From positions 62,001 to 126,000 of the forward strand of contig JADJOV010000005.1 of NCBI GenBank assembly GCA_016713585.1: 64,000 nucleotides of DNA. Reading direction: 5' to 3'. The stretch is from Bdellovibrionales bacterium (lineage in GTDB: Bacteria; Bdellovibrionota; Bdellovibrionia; Bdellovibrionales; Bdellovibrionaceae). A program made the position numbers and the translations under genes. Within the stretch, counting starts at the first letter, position 1. Every line of letters begins with the position of its first letter. Under the pieces are notes generated by a model, which saw only the letters and a list, made by a program, of their open reading frames with translations, was not told the origin of the DNA and did not search any database. Positions 49,065-57,694 of this stretch are shown here, piece by piece.

Positions 49065-52000
49065 TCTGAACTAAAGTTTCAGCCTGATACTAATCTTTTG
49101 TTGCGTGCCGGTGCGGGGGCAGGCAAGACGACCACACTGATTCGTCTTTTTTTTGAGACCGTTGATCATTTCAGATCAACGCATAAACGTTGGCCACGAA
49201 TTGTGCTAACGACCTTCACGAGGAAGGCCACACAAGAAATTCGCGAGAGGTTGATGAAGGAAGCTCTTCGACGGGAAGATCCTGAACTCTTTAGATTGCT
49301 ACAGAGTCGGTACTACGTGCAAATTTCAACGATTCACGGAGTTCTCTCGCTTTTTCTCAGCCGCTCGGCTGATAAACTTGGTTTGCCTAAGGATTTTCAG
49401 TTGGTTGATGAGTATAGTCTTCTCAAACACGAAAAGAGTGTGCTCAAAAAAAGAGCTCGAGAAGAATCCGACATTTCTGGAGCTTCTGGAGGAGTATAGT
49501 TTTAAAGAGCTTCTAACTATCGTTAAGGCTCTTGCCGAGGCAAGAAGCATGGGCCCCATTCGACGGTATTCGCAATTGGATTTGGAACAAGATCTTCAAA
49601 AGGAAATTGACTGGGTGATTGCTCAGGGACGAAGTTTGCGCGTTCAGGGACAGAACGAACCCTTGACTGAAAAGTGGCAGGAATATTTAAAGCATTTTAA
49701 TTTTTTAGAAACTCTGGCTCCACAGATTCAGGATAGGATCGAACAGTTTCGCAGTTTTCTAGAAAACAAACCATCAAAACCACGATTTGTCTCAGGGGAA
49801 GTCGCCGATTTCTGAGAGCTTTAATGAAAAACGCAAGAGATTTTGGACGGTATTAAAACACTTGTCGAAAAAAAAGTTGGACTTTATTAAACATACCGAC
49901 CGGTATGAGAGACTGACGTTGTCCATCGAAAGCCTCGCAACGTCTTATCGAGAGAGTTGGTTGAAGTTTCAGACAAGTGTCGGACGTCTGACGATGCAGG
50001 ACCTGGAGACTTTGAGTGCTGAAATTTTGCGCCGAAACCCCGAAGTTGGGGTGGAGTTTTCGGAGGCCTGGGACTTCTGGATGGTCGATGAATATCAGGA
50101 CACGAGTCCTCGGCAAGATTTTCTCCTCACTCACCTTCGAGGTGCGAAATCTGAATTTGTGGTGGTGGATCCTCAGCAAAGTATTTATTTGTTTCGCGGA
50201 TCACGATCCGAGGTTTTCGAAAATAAGCAAATCTCCATGAAGGGGCTTGTGACAAATCAGTTGGTGAATTATCGATCTCGCAAAAGAAGTTCTTGAGTTT
50301 ATCAATGACTATTTTTCAAAAATTTCCAACAAGTTTGAACCCATGATTGTTGGATCTTCGGCAACGAGACCTGAGGATCCTGCCTGTGTGATTTTGCCCG
50401 GGCCGGGTGAGGTCACAGAGCAGGACCTCTCTGATTCAGTCAGCTCCAGTGACTGGTGTGGTCTCGCTGTGATCTCTAGAATTCAAGAACTGATAGCGCG
50501 CGGGGCAAAGCCGGAAGAAATTTGCGTGCTCTCACGCAGTCATAAAAATCTTAAAACTTTGGCCAGTCTGGCGAAGGCAGCTCAGGTTCCCTACTATCAT
50601 CACTCGTCTGGACAGTTCTATCAGCGACGCGAAATTAAAGATGCCTTGCAGATATTGAGGTTTTTGGATAATCCCCATGACAATGTCAATTTGGTGGGTC
50701 TGCTTCGATCCCCCTGGTTTTTTATGCCCGACGAAGAAATTCAGAAAATCTGCACGGGCCAGAGTTATTGGTTGAAGGCTCAGGCGTCTCTATTGACCAA
50801 TTCAATTTATTCAACCGGTTCGAGTCTTTCGACCGGCTCAATTCATTCGACCGATTCTCCTTTGGTGACGGACTTAAATTTTTCGGCAGACTCGGTTTAT
50901 AAAGATCTAGCGACCATGCTCGCAGACAGTCAACATCTTGGGGATCTCGCCGTCTTTAAAAAAACGATTATTGAAAAAGGACTCATTCATTCTTGTTATG
51001 GAATTGATCCCACAGGGCAAAGAGAAGCAAACCTTTGGAAGCTCATTCAACTCTGCGAGAATCTTCAAGCTCAGGGAACTTTTCAAGGTGCCGAGTTTTT
51101 GGATCGAGCTCAGCGCGGCGAGAGGCTGATGCGGGGAATCGAGGAGGTTGAGACCACCGCTGTGATCGAACCATCCCGGGTGCAAATGATGACCATTCAT
51201 GCAGCCAAAGGGCTTCAATTTCCCCACGTGATTATAACAGGTTTTGGCGATTCGAGCCCACCACGAGCGATCGAGCTTTTTAATTACGATGAAGAAGAGG
51301 CCGTGTGGGCAGTCACAATGCGGGATCTTGAGTCCGGTTCGCGTTTAGTTACGCCACGGGCGCATAAAATTCAAGAAATTCAAAAGCATCGCGAACAAGA
51401 AGAGTCTCTTCGCTTATTGTATGTTGCCTTAACAAGGGCACAAGATTCGATCACTCTGGTCTGGGATCAGATAAAGAAAAACAGCTGGGCCGCTTTCTGC
51501 CCCTTTGATTTGTCTGTTGAAGGACCGCAAATCCATGGGAACTTCTTAGTTGAGATTCGTCGCGGTATCGAACATCAGGCTCCTTCAATTTTGGAACTAA
51601 ACAAGACAACAGAAGTCATTAATCCTTGGCGAGTTGAAAATTCAACCCCTTCTTGTCAGATTTCGGTGACTGAGCTCACGCAGCTAAGTAAGAAGTCTCA
51701 AAGTCTCTCCAGCTCTTCGAAGGTAGGCTATCGTCTATCAGATTTTGAAAAATCAAAAAAAGGTCAAAAAGCCCATCGGATTTTTGAAGCGCTGAAATTT
51801 CAGCGAGATCTTGATTTTTTTGCGAATGAGGATCCATCACTGAAGGCAGCGGTTGAGTTTATCGTGAACCTCAAAAGTCCACCGATTGTTGAGTTTTTTG
51901 AGTCTCAAGCTCTCGTTGATGCACAAGTTGAGGTCGAATGGGGTTTTACGGTTGATTGGTTTGGGAAGAAATTGACTGGGCAGATTGATCTCTGGGCGTT

Positions 52001-52244
52001 CTATCAGGATCAACTGTGGGTGATCGATTACAAGACAGGATCCCCCGAATCTGCCAAAAAAGCTCAGTCTCAGCTCGAAATTTATGCTGAATGTCTATTC
52101 AAGACCAAACGCGCGCCAGAAACTTGTGAGGTTCTCTTAGCTGCGATTTACCCTTTAGATGAAAAAGTATTCATTACAAAATACAAGAATCGTGCTGACC
52201 TCCAAGGGTCATTAGGGTCCATAGCACTAAATACTCATCGCTAA
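49065..52244 (+). CDS. addA: AddA-like UvrD helicase-nuclease subunit; three frameshifts
   Basis: Superfamily 1A helicase with C-terminal nuclease. It begins almost at Walker A (NLLLRAGAGAGKTTTL) and lacks the upstream Q-motif seen in most UvrD-type helicases. Motif Ia region is TTFTRKATQEIRERL. Frame changes near 49470, 49805 and 50290 are needed to follow motif II (VDEYQDTSPRQ), motif III (DPQQSIYLFRG), motif IV (NYRS), then motif V (TIHAAKGLQFPHV) and motif VI (LRLLYVALTRAQD). The last 150 residues form a PD-(D/E)XK nuclease (GQIDLW, VIDYKTG). An 18-bp triple repeat interrupts the helicase region at 50805. The end overlaps the convergent barrel gene by 18 bases. Confidence 0.82.
50805..50858 (+). 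repeat. Three 18-bp tandem repeats inside addA
   Basis: Units at 50805, 50823 and 50841 encode IYSTGS, SLSTGS and IHSTDS, a Ser/Thr-rich insertion within the helicase between motifs IV and V. The units share TTC(A/G)ACCG and a conserved 18-base spacing. Confidence 0.75.
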
Positions 52245-53264
52245 GGCTACACAAATGCTCGAAGCATCATCATTGATCAGACCAATGTTCCCGCTGCCGT
52301 CAGCAGCCTTGGTGACAGGGATTCCTTTTTGGCTTCCGACATCATGGGAGAGACTCATAGAAAATGTTTTGTTAATCTGGTAATCGATAACTTCAATATG
52401 TCCGTAGCGAGTTGTTTGCTTGCTTTCATAATCCCAGAGGTATCGATGGAGGAGTTCCACGGAAAAGCTCAGATTTGCAATCTTAAGGGTCGCCTTAGCT
52501 CGTTGGTTCGAAGCATATTGACTGTTAGCCTTATCTTGGACTGATGTTTTGAATTCATGAAAGTTTCGCGTAAAACCGAGGCTTGCTTCAAGATCCACCC
52601 ATCCCCAGAGAACGGTTCCAGGTTTCGAGAAGATTTTTCCCGATAAGCCCATGCCGTACAAATGACTAGTGTTTTCAATTGAATCATTGGAAGTCGGAAA
52701 GGAGTTCGCAAGCTGAAGCGAATAGTCGGCGGTTCCAGATTCAGGCGTAAATTTTTTTCTTAGAAAGACTTGAGTGTCGGCAAATGATGATTTATCGCTG
52801 TCGATGAGATCTTGAGCATAGCCCCCGTCAACAACAAGGCTGACAGAATTCTTAAATTTGTAGGATCCCTTTAAGGCGATATAGTTGTCCTCGGCACGTC
52901 GAGGATACACGAGATCAGGCTTTTCAGCCGAGGAGCCGTCAGATGAAGGGGAGCCAGTCGAATCTGCTGCGGGAGGAGTATAGTCTGAAATGGTTGAATT
53001 AGGTGCGGACGAAGCTGGCTTCTCTGGCTCAAGGGGCTTAGGTTTAACAAGTTGAGTAGTCATGGCCAATTTCAATAGCAAGAGACCAAGGTTTTCTGCT
53101 GACTCAGATTTCCTCTTCTCAATTGGTGGCTGAACAATGAGACTAGAGCGCGTGGCCCCTAGCTTTGGGCTAATCACCGCTTGCGCGGCCATTGATTCTG
53201 AGAAAGTTCCAAAGGAAGCCGAAACGGTGACCAAAGACAAAGTGAATAGATTGAAATTTTTCAT
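52227..53264 (-). CDS. Outer-membrane beta-barrel protein of unknown function
   Basis: A 345-residue protein with a signal peptide (FTLSLVTVSASFGTFSESMA). After a Pro/Ser/Thr/Asp-rich linker of about 70 residues comes a beta-rich domain with repeated amphipathic strands (YIALKGSYKFKNSVSLVVDGG ... LKIANLSFSVELLHRYLWD). The chain ends in a hydrophobic strand (CVALAMSI) rather than an aromatic residue. It probably forms a medium-sized barrel of about 12 strands. It converges on addA, overlapping by 18 bases. Confidence 0.6.
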   Translation of the reverse strand: MKNFNLFTLSLVTVSASFGTFSESMAAQAVISPKLGATRSSLIVQPPIEKRKSESAENLGLLLLKLAMTTQLVKPKPLEPEKPASSAPNSTISDYTPPAADSTGSPSSDGSSAEKPDLVYPRRAEDNYIALKGSYKFKNSVSLVVDGGYAQDLIDSDKSSFADTQVFLRKKFTPESGTADYSLQLANSFPTSNDSIENTSHLYGMGLSGKIFSKPGTVLWGWVDLEASLGFTRNFHEFKTSVQDKANSQYASNQRAKATLKIANLSFSVELLHRYLWDYESKQTTRYGHIEVIDYQINKTFSMSLSHDVGSQKGIPVTKAADGSGNIGLINDDASSICVALAMSI

Positions 53265-53440
53265 AGGAGTCGAACCCTTTCTTTATAGTCTCCATATTGT
53301 CTGTGCAGGAAATAGGCCAGGTGATCAGGTCGTGAAGTCGAAAGCAAACTCAAATCTCTGCACCTCTAACAGCATCTCAGAAGTCGAGGCCAAAATCTGC
53401 CTACCCCTGTCAAATTCCTTTACACACCTCGGGTACTATA

Positions 53441-53992
53441 TCAAAAAAGTGTAAGTAGCTGATTTTTGCGTTGGGCAGTATCCTTTTTATTTTGAGCAAT
53501 ATCTCGAGTGCAAATAGCCGCAGACTTGCACAATTTTGAGTCCCCCGTAGTGTAACGAAATTTGTTGTGTGATGAGCACATCAGCCTTAAATTGAAGGGC
53601 TCATTCCCTCCACCTGCAAATCGAGGCTGGATATGGTCACCTTCAAGAAACAGTTTCGATCCGCAAACTTTGCCTGTCTTTGCATCCCTAAATTCGCACC
53701 CCTGATTGCGACCCAAGACATCCTTCTTCACCGCAGCAGAAATTCTTTGCTGCGAAACCGCTCGTCTCTGACTCCCTGTTTCTTCCGCTGCGGAAGTCGA
53801 GCCATCACCAGTCTTATTTCTCGCTTCCGCTTTAGCTTCAGATTCAGTTTTGGTATCAGTTTTGGTTTCCGCTCTAACTTCAGCGTCGGTTTTAGATTTC
53901 GTTCCGACGCGAGTTTTAATGTAAAGCTCTGGCGCGTTCCACAATTTCCATTTGCTTTTCGCTAAAAGTGAGTTCAATTCTGACCGATTCAT
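53441..53992 (-). CDS. HNH endonuclease-domain protein with a Lys/Glu/Thr repeat linker
   Basis: A 183-residue protein. The N-terminus (MNRSELNSLLAKSKWKLW) is a conserved-looking short domain, followed by a K/T/E/A-repeat linker (residues 30-62) and a Gln/Arg-rich helix. The HNH domain has a Cys pair at 'GCEFRDAKTGKVCGSKL', the core FLEGDHIQPRFAGGGNEPFNL (with DHI), and 'LMCSSHNKFR', so the metal-binding His-Asn-His arrangement looks intact. An open frame directly upstream (53993-54118) reads IEAQIYFRSGTTKTN in the same direction and may be the lost 5' part. Confidence 0.65.
   Translation of the reverse strand: MNRSELNSLLAKSKWKLWNAPELYIKTRVGTKSKTDAEVRAETKTDTKTESEAKAEARNKTGDGSTSAAEETGSQRRAVSQQRISAAVKKDVLGRNQGCEFRDAKTGKVCGSKLFLEGDHIQPRFAGGGNEPFNLRLMCSSHNKFRYTTGDSKLCKSAAICTRDIAQNKKDTAQRKNQLLTLF
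53818..53913 (-). repeat. Imperfect hexamer repeats encoding the HNH protein linker
   Basis: The coding strand alternates GAA/ACC/AAA/GCT-type codons in loosely repeated hexamers and gives (K/T)(T/S)(E/D)(A/T) units such as TKTDTKTESEAKAEA. No strict unit copy number can be given. Confidence 0.5.
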
Positions 53993-54116
53993 CTTGCTTG
54001 AAGAAAAGGTTCATTTCTTTCGCACGCTGTGCGGGCTTCAGTGAAGGTTCTCAAGATTTGTCTGAAATTGGTTTTTGTGGTTCCGGAGCGAAAGTAGATC
54101 TGGGCCTCAATTTCGA

Positions 54117-54752
54117 TTAGGTAGTCAACCAAAAGGCCTTCAACGCATCTAGGTTGAAAATGCTAATTTCTTGTTTTGCGGTAGAGATAAGATGGTCGCG
54201 GGACCATTTACTCATCAATCGGATCACGGCCTCGGTACTTGCGCCGACGCCATTGGCGATATCCTGTCGGGTGATTTTGAGTTGGCCCAGAGGGGCCACT
54301 TTTTCGGTCAAAAAATAGGCAACTTTCGCTTCAAGGGTGAATCGTTGGATACGTCGATCATTTTGGATTCGGTGCAGACGGCGAATCACTTGATGGTCAA
54401 CATAGGCCAGGAGTTCGGAGTCTTGCTCCCAGGATTGAGAAAAAAAATCTTTTGAGAGCTTAAGAACTTCAGTGGCTCCCAAGGCCTTAGCAGTGATTGG
54501 GTAACAGGGGGACTTGGCGGCGAATTTCATGACCCCGGCTCCAACTAGCTCTCCTGGGCCTGCCAGATCCAGCAAGGCTTTTTCGGGATTTTTCTTAAGT
54601 TTAAGAGCGCCACTCAAAACAACATAGAAAGATTCAGCGGGCTGCCCTTGGGAAAAAAGGGATGCATTTTTACGCAGTTTGATCACTCGACCCTGTTGAA
54701 GAAGAAGAGTCTGGGTTTCATTTTTGAGGAATGAGATAGGATTTTTTTTCAT
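54117..54752 (-). CDS. Crp/Fnr-family transcriptional regulator (DNR/NnrR-like)
   Basis: A 211-residue cyclic-nucleotide-binding-fold regulator. The N-terminal beta-roll reads ASLFSQGQPAESFYVVLSGALKL; the long dimer helix and the winged HTH follow (ITRQDIANGVGASTEAVIRLM). The recognition helix retains the Glu and Arg of FNR (E--SR becomes E--IR). The N-terminal Fe-S cysteines of FNR are absent, so oxygen sensing by a 4Fe-4S cluster is unlikely; an NO- or heme-responsive DNR/NnrR type fits better. It is divergent from norC, with palindromic sites in between. Confidence 0.85.
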   Translation of the reverse strand: MKKNPISFLKNETQTLLLQQGRVIKLRKNASLFSQGQPAESFYVVLSGALKLKKNPEKALLDLAGPGELVGAGVMKFAAKSPCYPITAKALGATEVLKLSKDFFSQSWEQDSELLAYVDHQVIRRLHRIQNDRRIQRFTLEAKVAYFLTEKVAPLGQLKITRQDIANGVGASTEAVIRLMSKWSRDHLISTAKQEISIFNLDALKAFWLTT

Positions 54753-54788
54753 TTCAATGAGTTTACAAGAAATAACGAATGAACATGC

Positions 54789-54800
54789 TGATTCAGATCA
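54789..54800. promoter_or_regulatory. FNR/DNR-type site TGAT-TCAG-ATCA
   Basis: A perfect TGAT-N4-ATCA palindrome centred at 54794.5 in the divergent crp/norC gap. With flanks it matches the TTGAT-N4-ATCAA consensus at 8 of 10 positions. It lies about 37 bases from the Crp-type regulator gene and 75 from norC, so it could serve both promoters. Confidence 0.6.
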
Positions 54801-54809
54801 TAGGTAAGT

Positions 54810-54823
54810 GAGATTTAAATCAA
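54810..54823. promoter_or_regulatory. Second FNR-like site GAGAT-TTAA-ATCAA
   Basis: Right half-site ATCAA is perfect; left half GAGAT matches three of five positions of TTGAT. It sits 16 bases downstream of the first site, about 52 bases before the norC start. Weaker than the first site. Confidence 0.35.
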
Positions 54824-54874
54824 CTAGATTTCTAGGTGTTTTATGATTTGAACTCTACGCATGAAGGAAGGCCT

Positions 54875-55592
54875 ATGCTCTCAAAATCTCAAGCGAAAGC
54901 TTTTTTCTTGTTCGGAACGGCTGTCTGTTCCGCGGCCTTTATTGGCCTGACAATTGATACTTTTCAAAGGATTCCGGGTCAAACTCGGCAACAGAATATG
55001 AACCCTGAGGTGATTAGGGGAAAACATCTTTTTGAGAAGAATAACTGCATGGGATGTCATACGATTTTTGGAGAGGGGGCTTATTATGCTCCAGAATTGA
55101 CTAAAGTTTTTGAACGTCGTGGAAGTGTTTTTATCAAGGCGATTTTGAAGGACCCCGAAGCCATGTATCCTGGGCAGAAAAATGGTTAATAATAATCTTT
55201 CAGAGGACGAAATTTCTGATCTGACTGAATTTCTCAAATGGATTGGAAACGTCGACACGAATGGGTTTCCCCCCAAACCAACTATGAATATGGTGGCCTC
55301 AGCCAATTCTGGAGGAGCTTCAACTGAGACTGAGGCTGTTGTGAACAGGGCGAATCGACCCCAGGTATTTAATCAACTTTGTGTAGCTTGTCATAGTTTA
55401 AAGGGACAAGGCGGCTCAGTCGGACCAGCACTTGATGGGGTCGGGAGTCGTTTTGACTCCAAGTATTTGGAAAAATGGATTCGGGACCCGCTCTCTGTTA
55501 AAGCTGATTCAAAAATGCCAAAACTTCCATTATCAGAAGCAGATGTTGCTGAGCTTGTGGCCTATTTGTCTCAATTGAAAGGGGACCAATAA
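54875..55592 (+). CDS. norC: Nitric oxide reductase subunit C with an extra C-terminal cytochrome c domain; one frameshift
   Basis: ATG 54875 follows AAGGAAGG. One membrane helix (AFFLFGTAVCSAAFIGLTI) anchors a periplasmic domain with heme site CMGCH (near residue 58) in the NorC context NNCMGCHTIFGEGAYYAPEL. The frame ends at 55189, but 'MVNNNLSEDEISDLTEFLKWIG' and 'VDTNGFPPKP', the normal NorC end, continue in the next frame; the break is in an A5 run. After this end the protein adds a second cytochrome c domain of about 75 residues with CVACH, a SVGPALDG loop and a 'SKMPKLP' Met ligand. Most NorC proteins stop before this domain. Confidence 0.88.
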
Positions 55593-55594
55593 TT

Positions 55595-56923
55595 ATGAAA
55601 TATCAATCCCAACGAGTCGCTTATTGGTTTTTTGCAGTGTGTATGCTTCTGCTGAGCTTGCAGCTAGTGTTTGGATTTATTATGGGTTTTGCCCATATGG
55701 GATACGACGGTCTTCATTCCGTGATTCCGTTTAATGCAGCAAGAGCGAGTCATAATAATTTGCTGGTGATGTGGCTGCTTGCGGGCTTTATGGGTGCAGC
55801 CTATTATATTATCCCTGAAGAAGTCGATCGCGAAATTTTGTCTGTCAAGTGGGCCTATATCCAACTCGTGGCTTTGGTTGTCGTTGGGGTGACTGCGATT
55901 ATTGGGTTTCATTTTAACTGGTGGGAAGGGCGTAAATTTCTCGAAATTCCCCGACCCCTTGATTACTTGGTGGTGGTGGATGTTCTGCTGTTTATAGGAA
56001 TTATCGGCGGAACAATATTGAAGGCCCCGAAGAAAACAACAACATCCTTGGTTTTGTTCTTTGGACTCCTGATGATGGCTTTGCTGTATTTGCCAGGTAT
56101 GATCAATACAGATAGCCAGACCCATGACTCGTATTGGCGTTGGTGGGTCGTTCATATGTGGGTTGAGGGAGTTTGGGAGCTTATTATGGGCGCCATTCTT
56201 TCTTTCCTTCTGATTAAACTGACAGGTGTAGATCGAGAAATTATCGAAAAGTGGTTGTATATTATTGTTGGGTTTACCTTTCTGTCTGGAATTTTGGGAA
56301 TCGGGCATCATTACTATTACATTGGGACACCAAAATACTGGTTGATTGTTGGAGGAGTCTTTAGTGCTCTTGAGCCAATTGCCTTCTAAGGAATGGCGAT
56401 TTATGCTCTCTCGATGGCAAAGAAGGGAGGGCGTTATCCTGACAATCGAACGGCTCTTCTTTGGACTTTGGGTTGTGCGATTCTCTCGTTTGTGGGTGCT
56501 GGTTTCTTGGGCTTTGCTCATACGCTTCCTCAGGTGAATATGTACACTCATGGAACCCTAGTGACAGCGATGCACGGTCACATGGCTTTTTGGGGTGCCT
56601 ATGCCTGTTTGGTGCTCGCGATTGTGACATACGCTTTACCGAATCTCACGGGCCGAAAGCTTCAGGATACTGGGATGAATAGCTTTGCGTTCTGGACTTC
56701 GAATATAGGGATGGTAGCGATGACTCTCGCCTTTGCGATTGCTGGAATCGCACAGGTCTATATGGAGCGACGTCTTGGGATGGACTTTCTTGCGGTTCAG
56801 AAAGAAATTGAGGTTCACTTTTTGGGTCTTATTCTGGCCGCGACCTTGTTCACGGTCGGTATTATCGCTTTTATTTGGAACTTCATTCGCTTTGGACTCC
56901 CCGTTGGTGAGGTTAGACGATAA
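55595..56923 (+). CDS. norB: Nitric oxide reductase large subunit B; in-frame TAA in the middle
   Basis: Membrane heme-copper-type oxidase relative that reduces 2 NO to N2O. The 442 codons include the heme b and FeB ligands: His in ASHNNLLVMW, HMWVEGVWE (His plus catalytic Glu), GHHYYYIG (His-His) and MHGHMAFWGAY. A single in-frame TAA at 56387-56389 interrupts 'LEPIAF(stop)GMAIYAL', where other NorB proteins usually have Leu (TTA or TTG). Everything before and after stays in the same frame. So this is a nonsense substitution or base-call error, not a frameshift. If the protein restarted at ATG 56393, the catalytic His pairs would be split between two chains. Confidence 0.9.
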
Positions 56924-57694
56924 TTGGAAACATTTTTTCTAAGTACTCACCATGAAATTGAAGTTTTTGAACGTTGTTACCGAAACCGTCTGCCCCTGCT
57001 GCTGAAGGGCCCAACGGGATGTGGAAAATCACAGCTGGTGTCTACGATGGCAAACAAACTTCAGGTGCCATTGATCAAGGTCGCTTGCAATGAGGATACG
57101 AGCAGTGCTGATTTGTTGGGAAGATTCTTGATCAAAGGTTCGGAGACGATTTGGCAAGATGGACCTGTGACCAGAGCCGTGCGCGAGGGATGTATTCTTT
57201 ATTTGGATGAAATTGCTGAGGCCCGAGAAGATGTGATTGTGGCCCTGCATCCATTGACCGATCACCGGCGGGAAATCTATTTGGATCGAATTAATGAAGT
57301 GGTTCAAGCTCCGGCCAATTTTATGTGTGTGGCGAGTTTTAATCCAGGCTATCAAAAGGGATTTAAAGAACTGAAGCCCTCGACCCGTCAGCGTTTCGTC
57401 AATTGTGTGATGACTTATCTAGACCCCGAAAATGAGACTCAACTTTTGATTCGGTTGACGGGGATTGATCGCCCGCAGGCTCAAAAGTTAATAAAATTAG
57501 CAAATAAGATTCGGCAAATGAACGAATTAAATTTAAAAGAAACCGTATCGACTAGGATATTGGTTTACGCAAGTATCCTGATGAAGGATGGAATGAATCC
57601 TCGACGAGCTTGTTCTGTGAGCCTGGCGGAGGTTCTTTCCGATGATCTTGAAATTATTCAGTCCTTGAAGGATTTGATTGATTTGAGTTTTTAA
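56924..57694 (+). CDS. norQ: NorQ, MoxR-type AAA+ ATPase for nitric oxide reductase activation
   Basis: A 256-residue AAA+ protein with Walker A GPTGCGKS, Walker B ILYLDEIAEA, sensor 1 VASFNPGYQ, and the arginine finger region 'PSTRQRF'. The N-terminus (LPLLLKGPTG) and length match NorQ/CbbQ-type ATPases. With NorD it inserts the non-heme iron (FeB) into NorB. I choose TTG 56924, directly after the norB stop. Its end overlaps the norD start by one base, so the two are coupled. Confidence 0.92.
   Translation: METFFLSTHHEIEVFERCYRNRLPLLLKGPTGCGKSQLVSTMANKLQVPLIKVACNEDTSSADLLGRFLIKGSETIWQDGPVTRAVREGCILYLDEIAEAREDVIVALHPLTDHRREIYLDRINEVVQAPANFMCVASFNPGYQKGFKELKPSTRQRFVNCVMTYLDPENETQLLIRLTGIDRPQAQKLIKLANKIRQMNELNLKETVSTRILVYASILMKDGMNPRRACSVSLAEVLSDDLEIIQSLKDLIDLSF

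Noticed and set aside
55664..56551. 295-codon minus-strand open frame
   Set aside because: It is the antisense shadow of norB, which has all heme and FeB ligands.
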